From NCBI GenBank assembly GCA_040003205.1, contig JBDUDA010000001.1:1-44277 (forward strand): a DNA stretch of 44,277 bases, given 5' to 3'. This DNA comes from JALYIM01 sp040003205. Its GTDB lineage: Bacteria; Acidobacteriota; Terriglobia; Terriglobales; Acidobacteriaceae. The notes under the pieces are model-generated. The model was given only the letters and a program-made list of their open reading frames with translations. It was not told where the DNA came from and did no database searches. The position numbers and the translations under genes are program-made. Shown here one piece after another: positions 25,675 through 33,614 of this stretch (position 1 is its first letter; every line of letters begins with the position of its first letter).

Positions 25675-25968
25675 ATGGCAGTGAGGGCGGAAGAGGTACC
25701 TACGCTGGTTCCGGCTGACGATTTTCAGGCGCTGGAGAGCAAAGTCTATCGCACTATTGAGTTATATAAGAGCGCGCGTGAGGCCCGAACCGCAGCCGAG
25801 CGCGATGTACAACGCATTCGCGAGCAGCTTGAGGAACGTGAAGAGCAAGTGGAAACGCTGCGACGCGAGATGGTGCAGCTACGCCGGGAGCGCGAAGAAA
25901 TTCGCGGGCGGGTGGAAAAAATGCTGCATCAGATTGAAACTATTTCCGAGGAGCAGGCCGCGAGCTAA
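25675..25968 (+). CDS. coiled-coil cell-division protein, ZapB-like, 97 aa
   Basis: Almost entirely one predicted coiled coil from about residue 15 (FQALESKVYRTIELYKSARE, then repeated Arg/Glu heptads such as REQLEEREEQVETLRREMVQ). No other domain is seen. ZapB is a short coiled-coil protein that stabilises the Z-ring through ZapA, and the zapA gene follows 47 bases later. The identification therefore rests on shape and neighbourhood rather than on diagnostic residues. AGGGAAAGAAG before the ATG is a usable ribosome binding site. Confidence 0.82.
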   Translation: MAVRAEEVPTLVPADDFQALESKVYRTIELYKSAREARTAAERDVQRIREQLEEREEQVETLRREMVQLRREREEIRGRVEKMLHQIETISEEQAAS

Positions 25969-26015
25969 GTTGTGCGCTGCGATGAATCTTCATCTGGCCG
26001 ATGAGAGGACGGGTT

Positions 26016-26351
26016 ATGGCTACTGCTGTAAAACAACCACAAGTTAGCGATCCGAATAACAATAGCGTGCGGGTCGAAATTTTCGACCAGGGCTACAACC
26101 TGCGCGGCTCCGATCCGGAATATATCTTAAAGCTCGCGGATTATGTAGACACCAAGATGCGCGCCGTCGCCGAGCAGACGCATACCGTAGATACCGCGCG
26201 CCTCGCGGTATTGGCGGCACTGAATATCGCCGACGAATTTCATCTGATCAAGCGTAAGGTTGATGGAGCCACTCCAGATTACCGCCAGCGGGCGCTGCAT
26301 TTGTCGAATGCGCTGGATGAAGTGCTGGAAGACCGACGACGCACTGGATAG
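26016..26351 (+). CDS. zapA: cell division protein ZapA, 111 aa
   Basis: Binds FtsZ and bundles filaments at the division site. Seen: the beta-strand opening NNSVRVEIFDQGYNLRGSD, then PEYILKLADYVDTKMRAVAEQ, the family core, VDTARLAVLAALNIADEFHLI, and a C-terminal helix. ATG 26016 is preferred over ATG 26001 because GAGAGGA lies about seven bases before it. It pairs with the ZapB-like gene and is followed by the 6S RNA candidate, a gene order also known in E. coli (zapA then ssrS). Confidence 0.9.
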   Translation: MATAVKQPQVSDPNNNSVRVEIFDQGYNLRGSDPEYILKLADYVDTKMRAVAEQTHTVDTARLAVLAALNIADEFHLIKRKVDGATPDYRQRALHLSNALDEVLEDRRRTG

Positions 26352-26452
26352 TGCGGTGAAGCTCGGGTCAGTGCGCTGATGTTGCTGTGTCCGAAAATCC
26401 CACCTGTTCTAATGCAACTTCCCCGCGAAGTCACGTAACGAAAGTTGCTGGC

Positions 26453-26472
26453 AAGTGGAGTTCCAACTTTTT
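26453..26472 (+). terminator. probable terminator after zapA
   Basis: AAGTGG-AGTT-CCaACTT forms a 6-bp stem with one bulged A, followed by TTTTTC. A second inverted repeat just upstream (GCAACTT 26414-26420 with AAGTTGC 26442-26448) may add to it. This separates zapA from the downstream RNA promoter. Confidence 0.5.
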
Positions 26473-26484
26473 CACTTTTCCCTC

Positions 26485-26513
26485 TTGCGAAACTTTCGCT
26501 GTTTCCCTAGCAT
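26485..26513 (+). promoter_or_regulatory. promoter of the 6S RNA candidate
   Basis: TTGCGA at 26485-26490 and TAGCAT at 26508-26513, spaced by exactly 17 bases. Initiation would fall near 26520, just upstream of the long closing stem of the RNA. Confidence 0.6.
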
Positions 26514-26519
26514 CTGATC

Positions 26520-26719
26520 TGAAAGCCGTCCTGCTAAGTTGGTGCTGGTGGTCACCGATTTTTGAACCAACACTGAATGAACGGGGGCCTGACTCGTAAA
26601 TTACGATCCGGTGTGCAGTGCTCCGCCATGCGGAGATGCCTAAAGGGTCGCGGCGGGTTCCCAACGTCTACCGACGGGTTCATTCTCGGCCCATCACACG
26701 GTTTCGTGGGTCGGCTTTT
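26520..26719 (+). ncRNA. ssrS: 6S RNA candidate
   Basis: A non-coding stretch of about 200 bases that folds as 6S RNA does. The closing stem pairs GTG 26542-26544 with CAC 26697-26699, TGGTGG 26546-26551 with CCATCA 26691-26696, CCGA 26555-26558 with TCGG 26686-26689, and TGAACC 26563-26568 with GGTTCA 26677-26682. A large central bubble follows, then an inner stem CGATCC/GGGTCG and an apical hairpin CTCCGC-CAT-GCGGAG. 6S RNA mimics open promoter DNA and holds sigma-70 RNA polymerase in stationary phase. Support: fold, own promoter, 3' terminator, position after zapA as in E. coli. The call is by eye; no covariance search was run. Confidence 0.78.
26687..26719 (+). terminator. terminator of the 6S RNA candidate
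   Basis: CGGCCCA (26687-26693) pairs with TGGGTCG (26707-26713), one G-T pair, followed by GCTTTTACTT. Its left arm overlaps the 3' strand of the 6S closing stem, so the two folds exclude each other. Confidence 0.55.
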
Positions 26720-26796
26720 ACTTCTTCCTGCATCCTCCTGCGTTCGTTTGCTAGACTGGCTGGAACAAATTCCCGTAGTGTCGCATCCAAGTAATA

Positions 26797-27600
26797 GTGT
26801 TCCCCAGACTCTTTCATATCGGAAATTTTAGTCTGCCCACGTACGGGCTGCTGGTCGCGACCGGAGTTCTGGTTGGCATGTGGATCAGCGTACGCAACTC
26901 CGAACGGCAAGGTATCAATCCTGAGCACGCCTGGAATTTTGGCATTCTGGTTGTCTTGTTTGGAATCGTCGGCGCCAAGGTGCTCTACATCATCAACGAT
27001 TGGAGCATCTACGCGGCGCATCCACGAGAAATTTTCAGCATCAGCACACTGCAAGCGGGTGGCGTGTTTTCGGGAGGACTGATCGGCGCATTCGCTGCCG
27101 CTGCGTGGTATATCAGGAAACATCACATGCCGGCGCTCGCCACTTGCGACGCTTTTGCTCCCGGACTGGCGATCGGTCACGCCATCGGGCGTGTGGGATG
27201 TTTCGCCGCAGGATGCTGCTACGGCAAACCTACACATCATTTCTGGGGAGTTACGTTTACCAATCCGCTGACGAATTATTGGACGGGCACGCCGCTGAAC
27301 CAGTCTCTGGAGCCGACGCAACTGCTGGAATCTGCGGCCGAGCTGGCGATTTTTTTTACCCTGATGGGGATGTTCAAGCGCAAGAAATTCGAGGGCCAGG
27401 TTTTCGGGGCCTATCTTTTTTTGTACGGTGTCGCCCGCTTTTTTCTGGAATTCCTGCGCGACGATCCCGGACGCGGAGAAGTCTTCGGTGGCATCATGAG
27501 CGGCACGCAACTGATCTCGATTTGCCTGGTGCTCGGCGGTGGAGTGATTTGGTGGCTGCGTCCCACGGCGAAGGCCTTGCCGGTGGCTACCGCCCGGTAA
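26797..27600 (+). CDS. lgt: prolipoprotein diacylglyceryl transferase, 267 aa
   Basis: Inner-membrane enzyme that moves diacylglycerol from phosphatidylglycerol to the lipobox cysteine of prolipoproteins. Seen: the family opening FHIGNFSLPTYGLLVATGVL, about seven membrane spans, the phosphatidylglycerol-binding signature region around GLAIGHAIGRVGCFAAGCCYG, and QSLEPTQLLES and LYGVARFFLEFLRDDPGRG near the end. The GTG start fits the usual N-terminus, though no good ribosome binding site is visible. Clients in this window would include the phosphoesterase and probably the MltD-like protein. Confidence 0.93.
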   Translation: MFPRLFHIGNFSLPTYGLLVATGVLVGMWISVRNSERQGINPEHAWNFGILVVLFGIVGAKVLYIINDWSIYAAHPREIFSISTLQAGGVFSGGLIGAFAAAAWYIRKHHMPALATCDAFAPGLAIGHAIGRVGCFAAGCCYGKPTHHFWGVTFTNPLTNYWTGTPLNQSLEPTQLLESAAELAIFFTLMGMFKRKKFEGQVFGAYLFLYGVARFFLEFLRDDPGRGEVFGGIMSGTQLISICLVLGGGVIWWLRPTAKALPVATAR

Positions 27601-27700
27601 TCACGAAATCACTGAACGCCGATAATCGCCGGGGCCGCGTTCCATGCAGAATAGAGTCGTCCCCCGATTCGTTTATGCTCAGGGAGGCGGTCAACGAATT

Positions 27701-27827
27701 TAGGGACCCTTCATTGGCAGGTCTTCGCCAGCGAAGGACCGTGCTGCTTCAGGATGACAAAGTAATTATTGTCATGTTGAGCGGACGGAGTCGCGTTAGC
27801 GACCGAGGGAAGTCGAAACACCCCTAT
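27701..27827. repeat. inverted pair of REP-like elements
   Basis: Copy 1 (27701-27759) runs TAGGGACCCTTC to CTTCAGGATGACA with stem GGTCTTCGC/GCGAAGGACC. Copy 2 (27770-27827) runs TGTCATGTTGAGCGG to AAGTCGAAACACCCCTAT with CGGAGTCGC/GCGACCG. Copy 2 is close in sequence to 10903-10958. Together they fill most of the gap after lgt. Confidence 0.82.
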
Positions 27828-27906
27828 CCCTGCCACAGTGTCGAGCGCAGCCCGGGTGGCTGGCTAAGCACTTTGAGCCAGACCAGGAAAAGGGTATGCT
27901 TCCGCC

Positions 27907-28008
27907 GTGACGGAGAGATGGACATTCTGGCTATTGATTGTTTTAGCCCTGGCCATCGTGTTTCTCGCGTACCACATTCTGACCACCCACGGCGCTCCTC
28001 TCTGGTGA
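27907..28008 (+). CDS. 33-residue single-pass membrane peptide
   Basis: A short frame, GTG to TGA, coding for a peptide with one clean hydrophobic helix (FWLLIVLALAIVFLAYHIL, about residues 7-25), a charged start (MTERW) and a short tail ending HGAPLW. It ends 15 bases before the RluD-type gene, so translational coupling is possible. The ribosome binding site is poor (a GGAAAAGGG lies rather far upstream). Coding is suggested by the sharp membrane-peptide pattern only. Confidence 0.5.
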   Translation: MTERWTFWLLIVLALAIVFLAYHILTTHGAPLW

Positions 28009-28023
28009 TGCGGAACAATTGCC

Positions 28024-29013
28024 ATGCCTGCGTCCGAGTTTCCCAAAAACTTTGCGGTTACGTCTGAAGACACAGGCAAGCGCCTGGATCAATTCCTGGC
28101 TTCCCATCTCACAGAAACAAGCCGCGCCCGCGTGCAGCAATTGATCGCCGAGCAGCAAGTAAAGGTGAACGAAGCCGCTGCAAAGGCGTCGGCTCGTTTG
28201 CGTGCAGGGGACCAAGTCTCAGTGTTAGGGGAAGTCCAGCCTCCGCCACTGCGTGCCATCGCGGAAGAAATTCCGCTAGACATAGTTTATGAAGACGCCG
28301 ACCTCGCAGTTGTAAACAAACCGTCCGGCATGATGGTGCATGCGGGCGCTGGGGCGACCGAGGCTGAACGCAATCGCGGCACCCTGGTCAATGCCCTTCT
28401 GCACCGCTTTGGGGAGCTATCGGATGTTGGCGGCGAACTGCGTCCAGGAATTGTGCATCGCCTTGACAAAGCCACCAGCGGCTTGATCATCGTTGCTAAA
28501 AATGATGAGGCGCATCGCCGACTGTCGGCTGCCTTCGCTGCCCGGAAAGTAAAGAAAACTTACATCGCGCTCGTTCATGGATGGATGGAAAAAGAAAAAG
28601 GGACAGTGAGCAGTAGTATCAGCCGAGACCCGGTTCGGCGAACGCGCATGACGACGCGCGGCCCGGGGCGGGAAGCGATTACTCATTACAAGGTCCTGCG
28701 CCGTATCGAGTCGCGTTTTGGCAAATTCACTCTGCTGGAAGTGCAGATTGATACGGGACGCACCCATCAGATTCGCGTGCATCTTTCGTCGCTCAAGCAT
28801 CCCGTGGTCGGAGACGCACTCTACGGTGCTCCCCGTGAGATTCACGAATTGCAGGGACGCGGCCAGCAGCAGTCGAACATTTCACTTGCGAGAAACTTTC
28901 TGCATGCTGCGGCTTTGCGCTTCGAACATCCGCGCAGTGGTGAAGCTGTTTCGCTCGCGGCCCCGCTGCCCGCTGAGTTGGAGGACTTTTTGGCTAAACT
29001 CGCCGGCGACTGA
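28024..29013 (+). CDS. rluD: 23S rRNA pseudouridine synthase, RluD/RluA family, 329 aa
   Basis: Isomerises uridines in 23S rRNA. Seen: an N-terminal S4 RNA-binding domain (GKRLDQFLASHLTETSRARVQQLI, then VKVNEAAAKASARLRAGDQV) and the RluA-type catalytic domain. Catalytic Asp is D148 in HRLDKATSGLIIVAK. The later family block is DTGRTHQIRVHLSSLKHPVVGD, followed by ALRFEHPRSGE. Length and domain order are those of RluD (sites 1911/1915/1917 in E. coli), but RluC-type specificity cannot be excluded. Confidence 0.92.
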   Translation: MPASEFPKNFAVTSEDTGKRLDQFLASHLTETSRARVQQLIAEQQVKVNEAAAKASARLRAGDQVSVLGEVQPPPLRAIAEEIPLDIVYEDADLAVVNKPSGMMVHAGAGATEAERNRGTLVNALLHRFGELSDVGGELRPGIVHRLDKATSGLIIVAKNDEAHRRLSAAFAARKVKKTYIALVHGWMEKEKGTVSSSISRDPVRRTRMTTRGPGREAITHYKVLRRIESRFGKFTLLEVQIDTGRTHQIRVHLSSLKHPVVGDALYGAPREIHELQGRGQQQSNISLARNFLHAAALRFEHPRSGEAVSLAAPLPAELEDFLAKLAGD

Positions 29014-29033
29014 ATCCGATTTCTTATTGCAGA

Positions 29034-29039
29034 TATAAT
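29034..29039 (+). promoter_or_regulatory. possible -10 box overlapping a VWA gene start
   Basis: TATAAT overlaps the first ATG (29038) of the following gene. If it is used, the transcript begins near 29046 and translation would have to start at the second ATG (29050) with almost no leader. No matching -35 was seen. Confidence 0.3.
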
Positions 29040-30156
29040 GAGCGCAACCATGAAGCTGCGCGGCGTCATTCTTTTTGTTGCAAGTTTCACGCTGGCTGCT
29101 GGCCTCTTTGCGCAGCAGGATTCCCCACCGAGTTCTGGGGCCGACACTCTGCCCTCCGCGCCCTCGGCGACCGTGCGCCAACAAAAAAAATCCCCGCCTC
29201 CAGCCCCAACGGCCGCGCCAACTCCAGCGCCTGCGGCCGCTACAACCGATGACCCCAAGCCGCAAGCTCCGCCTGCGTCGGAGTCCAGTAGGTCGCCCGC
29301 CCCGGTTGAGCCGGCAGACACGACCATCCGACGCACCGTGAATGAAGTTAACGTTGTGTTCACCGTCACAGATCGTCACGGACACTATGTGAACGATCTG
29401 AAGAAAACCGATTTTCAGGTGCTGGACGACAATAAGCCGGCTGCGGAGATTCGCAGCTTCCACCGCGAAACCGATTTGCCTTTGCAGGTTGGCCTTCTGG
29501 TGGACGCGAGCAATTCGGTGCGCGACCGTTTTAAGTTCGAGCAGGAATCCGCGATTGAGTTTTTGAGCCAGACTATCCGTCCGAAGTATGACCGGGCTTT
29601 CGTGGTCGGATTCGATGTCACTCCTGAGGTCACGCAGGATTTCACTGACAATACCGAAGCGCTCTCCGTGGGCGTTCGCGCGCTGCGGCCGGGCGGCGGG
29701 ACGGCGATGTACGATGCGCTCTACTTCGCGTGCCGCGACAAACTCCTGAAAGAGCAGCAGGACGTCGCAACCAGGCGCGCGATCATCCTTCTTAGCGACG
29801 GGGATGACAATCAGAGCCACGTGTCGCGCGAAGAAGCAATTGAGATGTCGCAGCGCGCCGAGGTCGTCGTTTACACCATCAGTACGAATGTGAGTGGAAA
29901 TCCGGACCGGGGCGACAAAGTATTACAGCGTATCGCGGAAGCTACCGGAGGCCGCGCCTTCTTTCCATTTCAAATCAGAGACGTTGCGAATGCGTTCGCG
30001 GAAATTCAGAATGAACTACGCAGTCAGTACGCGCTCTCATATAAACCCGCCGAACTCGCCGCAGGCGGACGCTATCACTCGATCGAAATCATTGCCCAAA
30101 ATCACAAGGGATTGAGGATTCGCAGCCGGCATGGCTACTACGCGCCCGCGCAGTAG
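29038..30156 (+). CDS. secreted VWFA-related protein, paralogue 1, 372 aa
   Basis: Exported protein of the acidobacterial VWFA-related family (TIGR03436-like); function unknown, probably a protein-protein interaction or adhesion module. Seen: a signal peptide (MKLRGVILFVASFTLAAGLFAQQ from residue 5), a Pro/Ala-rich linker to about residue 90, then a beta-rich lead-in (EVNVVFTVTDRHGHYVNDLK). The VWA domain has an intact MIDAS: DASNS at 156-160, GGGTAMYDAL, and ILLSDGDDNQS. It ends with the family tail QYALSYKP and RSRHGYYAPAQ. ATG 29050 is an alternative start, as it opens directly on the signal peptide. Confidence 0.9.
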   Translation: MSATMKLRGVILFVASFTLAAGLFAQQDSPPSSGADTLPSAPSATVRQQKKSPPPAPTAAPTPAPAAATTDDPKPQAPPASESSRSPAPVEPADTTIRRTVNEVNVVFTVTDRHGHYVNDLKKTDFQVLDDNKPAAEIRSFHRETDLPLQVGLLVDASNSVRDRFKFEQESAIEFLSQTIRPKYDRAFVVGFDVTPEVTQDFTDNTEALSVGVRALRPGGGTAMYDALYFACRDKLLKEQQDVATRRAIILLSDGDDNQSHVSREEAIEMSQRAEVVVYTISTNVSGNPDRGDKVLQRIAEATGGRAFFPFQIRDVANAFAEIQNELRSQYALSYKPAELAAGGRYHSIEIIAQNHKGLRIRSRHGYYAPAQ

Positions 30157-30171
30157 CAGTCACCTGCAACG

Positions 30172-31224
30172 TTACTCGTGCTTGGGCACCGCGTAGTAAC
30201 CCGAACGCGCCTGAATCTTATAGTCCTTCGTGTTAGGCCGCACTTCAACCTTCCTGAAAGTCCCGTCCAGCGCAGTGTTCACGGGGGTGTAGCCAATGTT
30301 GTACTGGCTGCGAAGCTCGTTGGAAATTTGGTCGAAGGCAGATTTCAGCTTGTCCATCTTGTTTCCGACTTCGATGACTCTGCCTCCGGTTTCCTGCGCA
30401 AGTTTTTTCATTTCGCTGTCGCCGGAGAAGCCTCCAAAGCCACCGTAAAATCCGCGGTCCGCGCACAACAAAACGTAAACAATGCTGTCCGATTTCTGCG
30501 CGGCTTCCTCGGCGTCTTTTAGTTTGAGCTGGCTGCCCTGATCTTCTCCGTCGGTGAGGATGATCATGGCTTTGCGTCCAACTTGCTGCGCGAGCTCATC
30601 GTGCGACGCGAGATAGATGGCGTCATAGAGAACCGTGCCCTTCGGCCCGTTCGCGGTGGGAACCGGACCGCCGCCCATGCCCGGAATCACGCCGCCGCCA
30701 CCCCCGGTATTGATGGTCGTACTGTTCATGGCTACTTTCAGCAGATGGACGGAGCTGGTGAAATCCTGCAACAGATTGGCATTCACATTAAAATCGAGCA
30801 CGAAGGCCAAATCTTTTTCGCGCATGATCTGGCTGAGGAAGTCGCCTCCAACCTGCTTTTCCATGTCAAGCACGCGAGCCTGGCTGCCGCTGGAGTCAAT
30901 CAGAATTCCGAGCGTTAGCGGGAGATTGGATTCCGCCGTGAAGTACTTGATGGTTTGTGGTTTGCCATCCTCGAAAATTTGAAAATCATTTTTCGTGAGG
31001 CTGGGGATGAGACCGCCCTTTTTATCCTTGACGTTGAAAAAGAGCTGGACCACGTTGACGTTGACCTTAAGGGTCTCCATTGACTGGTCGCGGGATTGGT
31101 CGTTGCCTGTTTGGTCGCCTGTCTTCTGGTCCCCTGACTGACTGAAGCCCGGGCTGGAGAGAGCGATCGAAAAACACAGCGCCACGAGCGCGCTCGACAA
31201 TCGGAAAAAGGAAGGCTTACGCAT
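30172..31224 (-). CDS. secreted VWFA-related protein, paralogue 2, 350 aa
   Basis: Same family as its neighbour, converging with it tail to tail with only 15 bases between stops. Seen: a signal peptide (FFRLSSALVALCFSIALSSPG) and a short Gln/Asp-rich repeat (GDQKTGDQTGNDQSRDQS, residues 31-48). A lead-in with VNVVQLFFNVKDKKGGLIPS precedes a VWA domain with intact MIDAS DSSGS (110-114), GTVLYDAIYLASHDEL and MIILTDGEDQGS. A Gly-rich loop (GGGGGVIPGMGGG) replaces the linker seen in paralogue 1. C-terminus: QYNIGYTP and ARSGYYAVPKHE. Confidence 0.9.
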   Translation of the reverse strand: MRKPSFFRLSSALVALCFSIALSSPGFSQSGDQKTGDQTGNDQSRDQSMETLKVNVNVVQLFFNVKDKKGGLIPSLTKNDFQIFEDGKPQTIKYFTAESNLPLTLGILIDSSGSQARVLDMEKQVGGDFLSQIMREKDLAFVLDFNVNANLLQDFTSSVHLLKVAMNSTTINTGGGGGVIPGMGGGPVPTANGPKGTVLYDAIYLASHDELAQQVGRKAMIILTDGEDQGSQLKLKDAEEAAQKSDSIVYVLLCADRGFYGGFGGFSGDSEMKKLAQETGGRVIEVGNKMDKLKSAFDQISNELRSQYNIGYTPVNTALDGTFRKVEVRPNTKDYKIQARSGYYAVPKHE

Positions 31225-31367
31225 GCAATTTGCTCTCGCTATCTTTTTGGTAGTCTAGTGCTGCCAGTTTAGATGCATAAAAATGGACATGTCCGCATCG
31301 AAGCTAGGAAGAGCGAAAACGCTCACCGAATAAGCATAGCGGTAGCTGGCTCAGCTGGCCAGGAGAA

Positions 31368-31397
31368 GCAGGTCCCTCGGCTGCGCTCGGGATGACA
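31368..31397. repeat. short REP-like element
   Basis: GCAGGTCCCTCGGCTGCG then CTCGGGATGACA, the compact subtype also seen at 3523-3552. It lies in the 216-bp divergent gap between VWA paralogues 2 and 3. Confidence 0.75.
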
Positions 31398-31440
31398 GTT
31401 TGTGTAATAGCGAGAGACCCTACTGACGGAAAGGCTCCTC

Positions 31441-32838
31441 ATGGCGATCGCGCGACCGTTGAAAAAAATTGGCTTTTGGCGAACCGTGATGGTGGCGCTT
31501 TTCATGGTCTCTACCGTTGCTACGGGACAGCAAGCGGCCCAAAATCCTGATCAGGGCATCCCGGACGCCCCCTCCACGGTACAACCTCCTAAACCGGCGC
31601 CGACCCTTCCCGATAAAATCGCGCCTGAAACTGGACCTCCCGGCAGATCGAGTGAAGATAGCTCGAGCGGAGATAGCGCTCACGGAGCGATCCCGGACTC
31701 GGTTCCGGCGCCGCCTCCGGGTACGCCGTCTTCCGACGAGCCCGCTCAGCCCGCCCCACCTCTGAACGTCAAAACGGTTCCGGAAGGTGGCGCGACTCCT
31801 GACCAAAATGCCGCAGGCGCCACTCCTGCCAACGGCGCGGGCAAGAATGAAGAACTTTTCAAGATTGTGGCGACTGTAAACCAGGTGCTCATTCCGGTAA
31901 GGGTCACAGACGGTTCCGGCCGGATGGAAAACGGCTTGCTGCCGAAGGACTTCTCGATCTACGAAGAAGGCAAGAAGCAGGCCCTGAACTTCTTCACCAG
32001 CGACCCATTCGCGCTCTCTGCGGCAATCGTACTCGATCTCGGCATGCCGGATATCGCAGTCCAAAAAGTGAATCAGACATTCACCGCCTTGCAGGGTGCG
32101 TTCAGTCCCTATGATGAGGTCTCTGTCTACACATACAGTTCAACGGTCGGCAAAGCCACTGACTTCGGAGCAGCCGGACAAAGACTTACGTCAGCGATGA
32201 TGGGACTAAAGACAGTCAGAGGGCGAAATAACGGGCCTCCGGTCTTAGGAGGACCACTAGGATCGCAGGGTCCCATGGTGAATAACGTTCCCATTGATCC
32301 CGGAGCGCCTATCGTCGTGACTCCGCCGAAAGAGTCTCACGTTTTGAATGACGCCATTCTTGCGGCTGCCCTGGATTTGAGCAGGCGCGACCGGTCGCGC
32401 AGAAAAATCATTTTCATCATCAGCGATGGACGAGAATATCGCAGCACCGCAAGCTACAGCGACGTCCTGAAAGTGCTGCTCTCAAACGGGATCGCAGTCT
32501 ATGGCGTGGGAGTTGAAAGCGCTGCAATTCCCGGCTACAACAAACTTGAAAGATTGCACATCCCCCGTTTTGGATACAGCGATATCCTGCCAAAATACGC
32601 GTCCGCCACGGCTGGCGAGCTCTTCACCGAATATTCCAAGGCCAATATTGAGAGTATTTACTCGCGCGCATTTGGGGATGCCCGCAACCAGTACACTCTC
32701 GGCTATGTCACTCGTGCCACACCCAGCAGCGCCTATCGCGAGATTGAGGTCCGCGTAAGCCGTCCAGAGGTAAAAGTATTCGCCAAGGACGGCTACTATC
32801 CGCTGCCTCGCGGATTGTCCTTGCCTGTGCCCAAGTAG
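31441..32838 (+). CDS. secreted VWFA-related protein, paralogue 3 with degenerate MIDAS, 465 aa
   Basis: Third and longest family member. Seen: a basic N-terminus and export helix (TVMVALFMVSTVATGQQAA), and a long Pro/Ala/Ser-rich low-complexity stretch (about residues 35-135). The family lead-in follows (VNQVLIPVRVTDGSGRMENG), then a VWA fold. The metal site is lost: the position of DxSxS reads DLGMP (D199 to P203), although FIISDGREYRS further on is kept. An insertion with GGPLGSQGPMVNN separates strands. It ends QYTLGYVTR and FAKDGYYPLPRG. Metal-dependent ligand binding is therefore unlikely; a structural role is possible. Confidence 0.88.
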   Translation: MAIARPLKKIGFWRTVMVALFMVSTVATGQQAAQNPDQGIPDAPSTVQPPKPAPTLPDKIAPETGPPGRSSEDSSSGDSAHGAIPDSVPAPPPGTPSSDEPAQPAPPLNVKTVPEGGATPDQNAAGATPANGAGKNEELFKIVATVNQVLIPVRVTDGSGRMENGLLPKDFSIYEEGKKQALNFFTSDPFALSAAIVLDLGMPDIAVQKVNQTFTALQGAFSPYDEVSVYTYSSTVGKATDFGAAGQRLTSAMMGLKTVRGRNNGPPVLGGPLGSQGPMVNNVPIDPGAPIVVTPPKESHVLNDAILAAALDLSRRDRSRRKIIFIISDGREYRSTASYSDVLKVLLSNGIAVYGVGVESAAIPGYNKLERLHIPRFGYSDILPKYASATAGELFTEYSKANIESIYSRAFGDARNQYTLGYVTRATPSSAYREIEVRVSRPEVKVFAKDGYYPLPRGLSLPVPK

Positions 32839-32872
32839 GACCGCGCGCGACGGTGATAACCACAGTAACCTG

Positions 32873-32900
32873 TTAGTAACACACGGCTTTGTGTTATAAA
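32873..32900 (+). promoter_or_regulatory. possible promoter for mglA
   Basis: TTAGTA at 32873-32878 and TATAAA at 32895-32900 with a 16-base spacer, about 80 bases before the TTG start. Plausible but of modest quality. Confidence 0.35.
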
Positions 32901-32980
32901 ACCAGCAGTACAAAAGCCAAAATCTCTCGTCGCAGCGTTCGCCGGATATCCGAACGTTTGTAGCAGGTTTGAGGAAATTC

Positions 32981-33568
32981 TTGAGTTTCATCAACTTTGC
33001 AGCCCGCGAAATTAATTGCAAAATCGTGTATTACGGCGCCGGGCTGGGCGGCAAGACTACCAATCTGCAACACATCTACAAGAAAACAGCCGAGCAGCAG
33101 AAGGGGAAAATGATCTCCCTCGCCACGGAGACGGAACGTACCCTGTTTTTCGATTTCCTTCCGCTGGATTTAGGCTCGGTGCGCGGCTTCAAGACCAGAA
33201 TCCATCTCTATACCGTCCCCGGACAGGTCTTCTACGATGCCAGCCGCAAGCTGATCCTGCGCGGTGTGGACGGCATTGTGTTCGTGGCAGATTCTCAGCA
33301 GGAGCGCATGGACGCCAACGTAGAAGCGCTCGACAATTTGATGGACAACCTCAAAGAACACAACTACGACTTCCAGAAAATTCCCTACGTGCTACAGCTC
33401 AACAAGCGGGATTTGCCTAACATTCTTCCGGTTGACACGTTAACGAAAGAGTTGCGACGAAAGAATGAAACCGTGATTGAGGCGATTGCATTCCAGGGCG
33501 GGGGCGTATTCGAGACCCTCAAAGATATCGCACGACAAGTGCTGGTGGAATTGAAACAAGGCGGGTAG
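32981..33568 (+). CDS. mglA: MglA-family small GTPase, 195 aa
   Basis: Ras-like GTPase that sets cell polarity and gliding or twitching direction in Myxococcus and relatives. Seen: SFINFAAREINCKIVYYGAG, the P-loop GAGLGGKTTN, switch 2 with TVPGQVFYDASRKLILRGVDG, and the NKRD base-specificity motif. The C-terminus is ETLKDIARQVLVEL. The start is TTG at 32981: GAGGAAA lies seven bases upstream and the protein then begins as family members do; a TTG at 32969 would add four residues. The partner MglB is not in the window. PilT, 5 kb away, could be a functional partner. Confidence 0.9.
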   Translation: MSFINFAAREINCKIVYYGAGLGGKTTNLQHIYKKTAEQQKGKMISLATETERTLFFDFLPLDLGSVRGFKTRIHLYTVPGQVFYDASRKLILRGVDGIVFVADSQQERMDANVEALDNLMDNLKEHNYDFQKIPYVLQLNKRDLPNILPVDTLTKELRRKNETVIEAIAFQGGGVFETLKDIARQVLVELKQGG

Positions 33569-33614
33569 CCCCAAAGTTTGCGCCTGACACTTTGCTATTT
33601 GTCCTGAAGACTCC

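Noticed and set aside
27000..28067. 355-residue plus-strand frame spanning the lgt 3' half and the following gap
   Set aside because: It is a frame-shifted reading of lgt that continues through palindromic repeats; the product is Arg/Ser-rich and has no family pattern.
28882..29820. 312-residue open frame on the minus strand
   Set aside because: It is antisense to the RluD gene and VWA paralogue 1, both with clear family motifs; the translated product is Arg-rich with no recognisable domain, as expected for a shadow frame.
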